This document shows positions 46,408-55,400 of a stretch of 64,000 nt of DNA, one piece after another (position 1 is the first letter of the stretch; each line of letters opens with the position of its first letter). The notes beneath the pieces were generated by a model. The model was not told the origin of the DNA and made no database searches. It saw nothing but the letters and a program-made list of their open reading frames with translations. Source of the stretch: JAWKTT01 sp041398965 (lineage in GTDB: Bacteria; Planctomycetota; Planctomycetia; Planctomycetales; Planctomycetaceae); the NCBI GenBank assembly GCA_041398965.1, contig JAWKTT010000008.1, forward strand, positions 62,001 to 126,000, written 5' to 3'. Made by a program: the position numbers and the translations under genes.

Positions 46408-49400
46408 ATGCGCATTCGTAACATTATACAGACGGCACCACTGGTTCTTGGTCACTCGTGGTGGTCGGCCCGGAGATGGCTGGCATGCGCGAGTTCAGGG
46501 AGTGAAGAGTTTCGCCGGCTGAATCTGTCGTCGCTCGAAGACAGAGTGCTGTTTGACGCGATGCCTCTGGTTGTCGCGGTCGCCGAGGTTGAACCGGCTG
46601 TCGAGGTGAACCGTGGTGAGGCTGGGGGCGACGAGGCGATCGGGAGCGGCGAGACGGGAGGGGGGGCCGGGATCACGATTACGGACATTGCCACCGTGTC
46701 GTCGGAGTCTGTCTGGGCCGAACTGAGTCAGCTGGGGACGGACAGCGAGGAGACTCGAAGCGACGAAGCAGGAGCGGGGTCGCAGCTTCAGCGGTTGGAA
46801 CTGGTCTTTGTGGATGCCGGAGTCGACGACGTCGAGACGTTGTTGGCGGACTTGCGTCGCGACGATGCGGCTCGTCGTCTGGAAGTGGTGCTGTTGGAGT
46901 CGGATGTTGATGGAGTGCTGACGATTACCGACACACTCGCGGCGTTCGAGGGGGTCGATGCGATTCATGTCATCTCGCACGGGAGCGGTGGCGGGGTGCG
47001 GCTGGGGAACACCTGGCTGACAGAGTCATCGTTTAGCAATTATGCGCCGGCGATAGCAGGGTGGGGAGCCTCTTTGACCGAGGGGGCGGACATTCTGTTT
47101 TATGGGTGCGACCTGGCGTCCACGGAGCATGGGCGGACGTTGCTCGAGTCGCTCAGTGTGCTGACGATGGCTGATGTGGCGGCCAGTCTCGACGACACAG
47201 GGCATCAGGACTTGGGAGGGGACTGGGACCTGGAGTTTGTCATTGGTTCGGTGGAGTCACACATTGCGGTGAGTGAAGCGGGGCAAGAGTCGTGGCAGGG
47301 ATTGTTGCAGAACGCCGTGTTTCAGCAGGGAGTGAACGGCTACACCGGGACGGTTGACACTTACATTCAGTCGACGAAGCCGGATGTTTCTGATGCTGCT
47401 CATCCCGACATGCACATCATGGGAGTCGAAGATGAAATTGGACTCTTGCGGTTTGATAACTTGTTTGGGGACGGTGTCGGGCAGATCCCTTTGGGATCGA
47501 CGATCAACTCGGTCACGCTGACGATTACGACGAAGACAAACATCTCTAGCGGAACAGCTTCCTTTCATCGGATGTTGACGGCATGGGATAATAACACCAC
47601 CTGGAATTCGCTAGTCGGTGGGGTGCAGCGGGATGACGTCGAGGCTTTGAGTGCCGCAGATGTCACATTGGTCGATCCACCAACACAAGCCGCGTACGAT
47701 CTGACCGGGGCTAATCTTACGGCGACGGTTCAGGCATGGGCTGATGGACAGGCAAACTTCGGATGGGCGATTTTTCTCGACTCGACAGAACAATTGAAGA
47801 TACAAGGGAGTGAGTCCCCAGATCAGCCTCGACTCTCCATCGATTACACGGCACCGCCGATTGAGTTGAAGTCGACCGGTGAGCAGCGAGTCAATGTGAC
47901 AGTGGCGAATGCTCAAGAGACGAGCATGGTTGAGCGCGGGAGTCGTGATGCGGTGACGATTCTGCCGAACGGAGATTCGGTGTTCGCCTGGAGTAGCCAG
48001 AATCAGGATGGAAGTGGCTGGGGGATATACACACAGCGCTACAACTCGAAGGGACTGGCGATCTCTGCTGAGAGTCGAGTGAATTTGACGACGGCAAACG
48101 ACCAGCGTTACGCCTCGATCGCTTCGGACTCGTCTGGGAACTATGTCATCACGTGGACAAGCGAAGCACAGGATGGTGCAGGGAAGGGGGTGTTTGCCCG
48201 GGTGTTCTACGCTGACGGGACAGCATCGACCGAGTTTCGCGTCAACCAGACAACGGCTGGCGATCAATGGAATTCCTCGGCCGCAATGGACGACTTAGGG
48301 CATATTATTTTCGTCTGGGAGGGGAACGGGACACAGGCGGGACAGACTGATGGAAACGGTGCCTTTGTGCGCCGCTTCAACCTCGATACGACAGCGGTCG
48401 GTGGAGAGCAGCGGGTCAACGTGGCAACGACATTTGGTCAGAATCAAGTCGCCGTGGCGGCGACTCCGGATGGCCGTTTTGTTGTGACGTACGACGATGA
48501 CATCGGCGTGTCGGCCCGTCGCTATGCGTCCAACGGAACAGCTCGCGACGCGTCGATGATCGTTGTTCAAAATGAGATCACTGCGGGAGAGGCGGACGTT
48601 GCGATTGACGATGCCGGAAATTTTACTGTGGTTTGGAGAACGACAAACCAAGGAGACGGCAGTCTGCGTGCGGTGATGCTGAGTCGGTATTCCGATAGTG
48701 GAACGTTGTTGCAAGGTCCGACGGTGGTGTCGGATGTTTCTGCCAATCTGCAAACGAATCCTTCGATCGCGATGTTGGGGACGGGGGAATTTATTGTTGT
48801 GTGGGAGGGTGCGGGGCCTGGTGACACGGATGGGGTTTTCGTTCGTAAGTTTTCGGCGAATGGGACTCCGCTGACGGCCGAGACTCGAGTCAATCCAACG
48901 GTGTCAGGGTCGCAAAAGATGGCGTCGGTCGCGATGGTCGACCTCAACAACTTTACGGTCGTGTGGACCGGAAATGGGACAGGAGACGGCAGCGGCGTCT
49001 TTATGAGGCAGTACGGAACACAGGGAATTCCGGGGGCTTCGTTCATCCTGTCGACAACAGACAATGTGACGAACAGCGGTGTTTCTGGACTGTCGAACTG
49101 GACCTCGGGAACGATTCTCCGATTGGGAGACCCCGGTTTGCAACTGGGGGAGAACACAACAGGTGTGCTTCAGCAGTTCGGCAATGGAGACAACATCCCG
49201 GTTGATGGCGCCATCAATATTGACGGCTTTCACTTCGTGACGACGCCGATGACCTTAGCCAACGGGCAGGTGTTGTTGGCGGGGGATGTCCTGTATTCCG
49301 CCAATGATGATGAACTGTATCCTGGGGTCGACGGGTTGGGAAATCCGGTTCAGATTCCGGTTCGCAACGAGTACATCTTAAGGTTTCGTCCGTTAGCGAC

Positions 49401-52400
49401 CGGTGATTACACCGTTGGTGAAGTGGCGGTGGTCTATGCGAACTTGGGGGGGAGTGCTGACCCGTTTTTGAATGGGATGTCAGACATCAATGGACTGTCG
49501 CTAATTGAGCGGGATACGGTGGTCGCGGGGGTCACCCTGATGGCGGGCGACATGCTGTTCACCCGCAGTGATGATGGGGGGGGCCATGCGAAGAACGTAT
49601 ATGTTTACCATGCGCTCACGAATACGGCTTCCAAGTTAATCAACGGTGCAGACCTGGGGATCACGGGTGAGATTGCCGACATCGATCTCATTGAGACATC
49701 GGTGGAAGTGGGGGGGATGACGCTGGCAAGCGGCACCGTCCTGATCACGCTGACGGCGAACGAAGCGAGCTTAGGGACGACGGGACTCTCAGCAACTGGG
49801 AACGATGTTGTTGCGGTGCAGTTGTCGCAGTCGAGCATGACGGGTCAGCCGACAATTGCGTTGGCGACGATTGCTGTTGACGGGAGTGACATCGCGTTTG
49901 ACAGTTCGGCGGAACGAATCAATGCGCTCTCGCTCGTCTCATTGAACGCGGGGCCCAAGGGGGTGAACGACAGTTACACAGTGACCGCAGGAGAGGAGTT
50001 CGAGTCGTCTGTGGATGCGTGGTTTGATACCGACTGGAGTGCTCGACAGCGCATCTCGTTCGACAACTCGACACGGGCCGAGAATCTCACAGACTTCCCC
50101 GTCCTTGTTGTGTTGGACTCCAGTCGTATTGACTATTCTCGCGTGCATGGGAACGGAGATGATCTGCGGTTCGTCGATCCCGATGGGACGGTGCTCGCCT
50201 ATGAAATCGAGAGTTGGGATCCGAATGGTCGGTCATACATCTGGGTGAAGGTGCCGAAAATCGATGCGAATTCGGTCAGCGATTCCATCTGGATGTATTA
50301 CGACAACAATCTCGGTGTTGCAGCGGGGGAGAATCCGGCGGGTGTCTGGTCGAACTCCTATGAAGCGGTGTATCACTTCGATGATTCGACGACGGCGACC
50401 GGAACAGCCATCGATTCGACCGGCCGAGGCATCGATGGAACGAACGTTGGAACAACTCAGGCGAGTGGTGTTGTCGGTAGCGCTCGAAGTTTTAATGGGG
50501 TCAACCAGTATATCGATCTAGGCAACAACCTGGCCCTGGTGGAGGGGGCAAATGCTGTCACGCTTTCAGCATGGGTGCAGACATCGACTGCCAATGTTGA
50601 TCAAAACGTCATCGCAGTTTCCGTAAACAGCGCTGTGCCATCCACATCGTCACGAGCGTCGTTGGTCATTGACGGAACGGAGTTGCACGGGATTGGTCGT
50701 TCAACCGATACCGAGGCGGAGATTGGGAGCGTATCGACGGGCGCGGGAGTGACAACGTCTGTCTGGAAGCAAGTGTCTGTCGTCATCGACTACGCCAACG
50801 ACTCGATGAAATACTACGTCGACGGCCAATTGGTGAGCAGTCAGGCCACAAGTTTCTCAGCAAATGCAACGTCTTTGACTCCGTCAACAACAGCGACGCT
50901 TGGGGCACAGGACGACGGTACGTCGCCGACGTTCGGTGGCCTGATGGACGAAGTGCGCATCGCTGTTGCCGCGCGATCAGCAGCATGGTTGAGTGCCGAG
51001 TTTGCCTCTTCGACAGACACTCTGACCCGGTTCGGAGGTCTCCAACTGGTCGCCGGTGTGCTCGAGAATGATTTCGATCCCGAGGGACTGCCACTGACGG
51101 CGACGAATCTCAACACGTCTGTCCTGCAGGGAAGCGTGACGCTCAACTCCGATGGTTCTTTTGTTTACGACGATCAGGGACTCTTCGCCGGACTGACTGC
51201 TGGGCAGTCCGCGACGACACAGTTTTCGTACTCGGCTCGTGATTCGGAAGGGGCACTCAGCGACGCGGTTGTGACGCTGCTGATTCAGGGGACGAACGAT
51301 GCTCCGGTGCTGGCGAGTGGTGTCGATCTGACGCTGGCATCGGTCCTGGAGACCGATACGAACCCGGCTGGCGATACCGTTTTCAATCTGCTGGCGAACG
51401 TGGGGGATCCGATCACCGATGTCGACGCCGGAGCGGTCGAGGGGATCGCGGTCTATGAAGTCAACGACATTGGCGGGCAATGGGAGTATTCGCTCAATGG
51501 CACCTCGTGGACCGCCTTCGGGGCCGTCACCGATCAGTCGGCTGTCGTTCTCGACACCGCGGCCACGATTCGCTTTGTACCGAATAATTCCCATTCGGCA
51601 CATGACTCCCAGTTGAGGTTTCGAGCATGGGACCAGACCGATAGCCTCGCCAGTGGGACGACAGGGGTCGATATCCGCGAGCATGGTGGAATCACCGCCT
51701 ACAGTGAGAATGCGGGGAAGTTGCTTGTCGACGTGATACGAGTGAATCATGAACCAACAGCCGTCGCCGACAATTACACAATTAATGAAGACACAACGCT
51801 CAACACGCATCCCGGAGACTGGCTGGATGTGAATTGGCCCGCCCGGCGGCGACTGACATTTGATAACTCGTCCAGGACGGAAACCTTAGTCGACTTCCCA
51901 GTGCTCGTGGAGCTGGATAGTAGCCGGATCGATTATTCGATCATGAAGGGAGATGGGACCGATCTGCGGTTTACAGATGCGAATGGAAACCTGCTGGCGT
52001 ATGAGATCGATGTCTGGAATCCGGCGGGTGAGAGCTATGTCTGGGTCAAGGTTCCGACGATTGCAGCCGGAACGGCGGATGCCTCGATTTGGATGTACTA
52101 CGGCAATACTGCTGCGGCCTCCGGTGAGAACGCAACGGGTGTCTGGTCGAACGGGTATGAGGCGGTGTATCACCTCGAAGAGGATCCGGTTGCCAGCGGA
52201 GGAACCTTCGATGAGTCGACGGGTCGGCTGGTCGACGCGACCAACATCAGCAGCGTAAATGCTGCCGGATACATTGGGCAGGGACAACAGTTTAATTTGG
52301 GCACGGCGATTGATCTGGGAGACAACTTGCCACTCCTGCAAGGGGTCTCGGGAGCGACGATTTCGGCGTGGATCAATCCCGACACGGTGAGTGGAAATCA

Positions 52401-55400
52401 AGTCGTCATTGGGATTGCTGACAACGTCGCCCTTTTTCCCGATTTGTCCAAATTCTCGATTGAAATACTTAATGGTCGTATTCAAGTCATCGGGATGGAC
52501 TCGGACGACTCCCTTTTCTCATATGCTCAAGTCGACTCCCCCTCGGCAGTGCTGGTAGCGGGTGAATGGCAGTTGGTCAGCGCGACGTTGAACTATGCGG
52601 CAGGGGAGATTGATATCTACCTGAATGGTGTCAACGTCGGCCACTTTACTGGCCAGTTTAACCGTCCTACGTCGGATACAGTCGATGTTGACCGTGCGGC
52701 GATTGGTGCCGAGGATGGGGGAAGTGGTTCGCACTTTGATGGTCTGATCGATGATGTTCAGGTGAGTGGTGTGACTCGGTCGGCAAGTTGGATTGCTGCT
52801 CAGTATGCCAACCAGACGGGACAATTCATTTCCTTCAGTGGCGAACTGAACCAGGCCGGTGTGCTGGACAACGATGTCGATCTGGAAGGAGATACGCTGG
52901 GGGCTTTCCTGAACACAATGCCTTCGCATGCCCTGAGCTTTACGTTTAACGGCAGTGGGTCGTTTACCTACACGCCGGAAGAGAACTTCGTCGGGACCGA
53001 CAGTTTTACCTATTATGTTTATGACGGGGACGAAAACTCGAACGTGGTGACTGTCACGATCACCGTAAATGGCGTGAACGATGTGCCGACCACTTCGGGG
53101 ATCACAGATGTTACGGTCAATGAAGACGCGGACAATTCTGTCATCAACCTGTGGGGCAGTTTCGCGGACGTCGAGACGGCGGACAATCAGCTGACGTTCA
53201 GCATCGTTGGTAATACGAATACGTCGCTGTTCACGAGCGTGACTCCGAACAACACGACCGGCGAACTGACCCTCGACTACGCCCCCAATCAGTTCGGCAC
53301 GAGCGACATCACCGTACGGGCGACCGATGCCGGCGGGCTATTCGTCGAGACAACGTTCCGCGTGACCGTCAACAGCGTGAACGACACCCCCACGACGTCG
53401 GGCATCGCAGATGTCACGGTCGATGAAGACGCGGTGAACACCGTGATCAATCTTTGGGACAGTTTTGCGGACGTCGAGACGGCGGACAATCAGCTGACGT
53501 TCACCATCGTTGGTAATACAAATACGTCACTGTTCACGAGCGTGACCCGGAACAACACGACCGGCGAACTGACACTCGACTACGCACCGAATCAGTTCGG
53601 CACAAGCGACATCACTGTACGGGCGACCGACGCGGGGGGGCTCTTTGTGGAGTCAACATTCCGCGTGACGGTGAACAGTGTCAACGATGTGCCGACGACT
53701 TCGGGCATCGCCGCTGTGACAGTAAACGAAGACACACCGAACACCTCTGTCAATCTTTGGGATGCGTTTGCAGACATCGAAGATATCGACAGTCAACTGA
53801 CATTCACTGTCGTTGGCAACACGAACTCCGGGCTCTTCAGTACCGTGACGCCGAACAATTCAGCCGGGACGTTGACGCTGAACTATGCGGCCAACCAATT
53901 TGGCACAAGCGATATTACCATCCGGGCGACCGACACCGGCGGCCTGTTCGTGGAGACAACATTCCGGGTCACCGTCAACAGCGTGAACGACACCCCCACG
54001 ACGTCGGGGATTGCGAATGTGACCGTTGATGAAGATGCCACGAATACCTTCATCGGCCTGAGAGACAGTTTTGCGGACATCGAAACCCCGGACAGCTTGC
54101 TGTCATTCTCGATTGTCGGGAATACCAACCCATCGTTGTTCACCAGTGTGACTCGAAACAACACGACCGGCGAACTGACACTCGACTACGCCCCGAACCA
54201 GTTCGGCACGAGCGACATCACCATCCGCGCGACCGATGCCGGTGGGCTCTTTGTGGAGTCAACATTCCGCGTGACCGTCAACAGCGTGAACGACACCCCC
54301 ACGACGTCGGGGATTGCAGATGTCACGGTCGATGAAGACGCGGTGAACACCGTGATCAATCTTTGGGACAGTTTTGCGGACATCGAGACGGCGGACAATC
54401 AGCTGACGTTCACGATCGTTGGCAATACAAATACGTCACTGTTCACGAGCGTGACCCGGAACAACACGACCGGCGAACTGACAATCGACTACGCCCCGAA
54501 CCAGTTCGGCACGAGCGACATCACCGTACGGGCGACCGACGCGGGGGGGCTCTTTGTGGAGTCAACATTCCGCGTCACCGTCAACAGCGTGAACGACACC
54601 CCCACGACGTCGGGGATTGCGAATGTGACCGTTGATGAAGATGCTCCCGCGAGTTCCGTCAACTTGAGGAGTGCGTTTGCGGACTTGGAAGATAGCGACA
54701 GTCAATTGACGTTGACCGTCGTCGGCAACACGAATACGGCACTCTTCAGTTCGGTGACCCCGAGCAACTCGACCGGCACGTTGACACTGAACTACGCACC
54801 AAACCAGTTCGGCACAAGCGACATCACGATCCGTGCAACCGACACCGGCGGCCTCTTCGTCGAGACGACATTTCAAGTCACCGTCAATGCTGTTAATGAT
54901 GCTCCGACGATCTCCACCATCCCGAGTCAGACCATCACCGAAGATGGCACGACAGGGGCGTTGGCATTTGTTGTCAACGATCTCGAAACGACCACTGGAT
55001 CACTTGTGGTCTCGGCAACATCCAGTGACGGCACGCTGATTCCGAATGAGAACCTCATACTGTCCGGAAGTGGAAGTAGCCGTACGATCGAAGTCATTCC
55101 CGCAGCCAATCTGCACGGCGGACCGGTCACCATTGTCGTCACTGTCAGCGATGGCCAGTTGACCTCACAGACACAGTTTACGGTGACAGTGTTACCCGTG
55201 AATGACGCTCCGACGCTGGTGGTTAACAATGGCCCGGCTGTCGCCAAGGGGGGGAGTGTCGTCCTGTTGAACACGCAACTGCAAGTGGCCGACATTGACA
55301 CGGCGGCGGGCGATTTGCTGTACACCGTGGCAACGAATAGTGGAGGGGGATTCCTCGAACGGACGGCCGCACCGGGGACCGCAATCACGTCGTTCACTCA

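Noticed and set aside
53074..54891. CRISPR-like array
   Set aside because: The repeats are 303 bp, contiguous, in frame and protein-coding, with no spacers.
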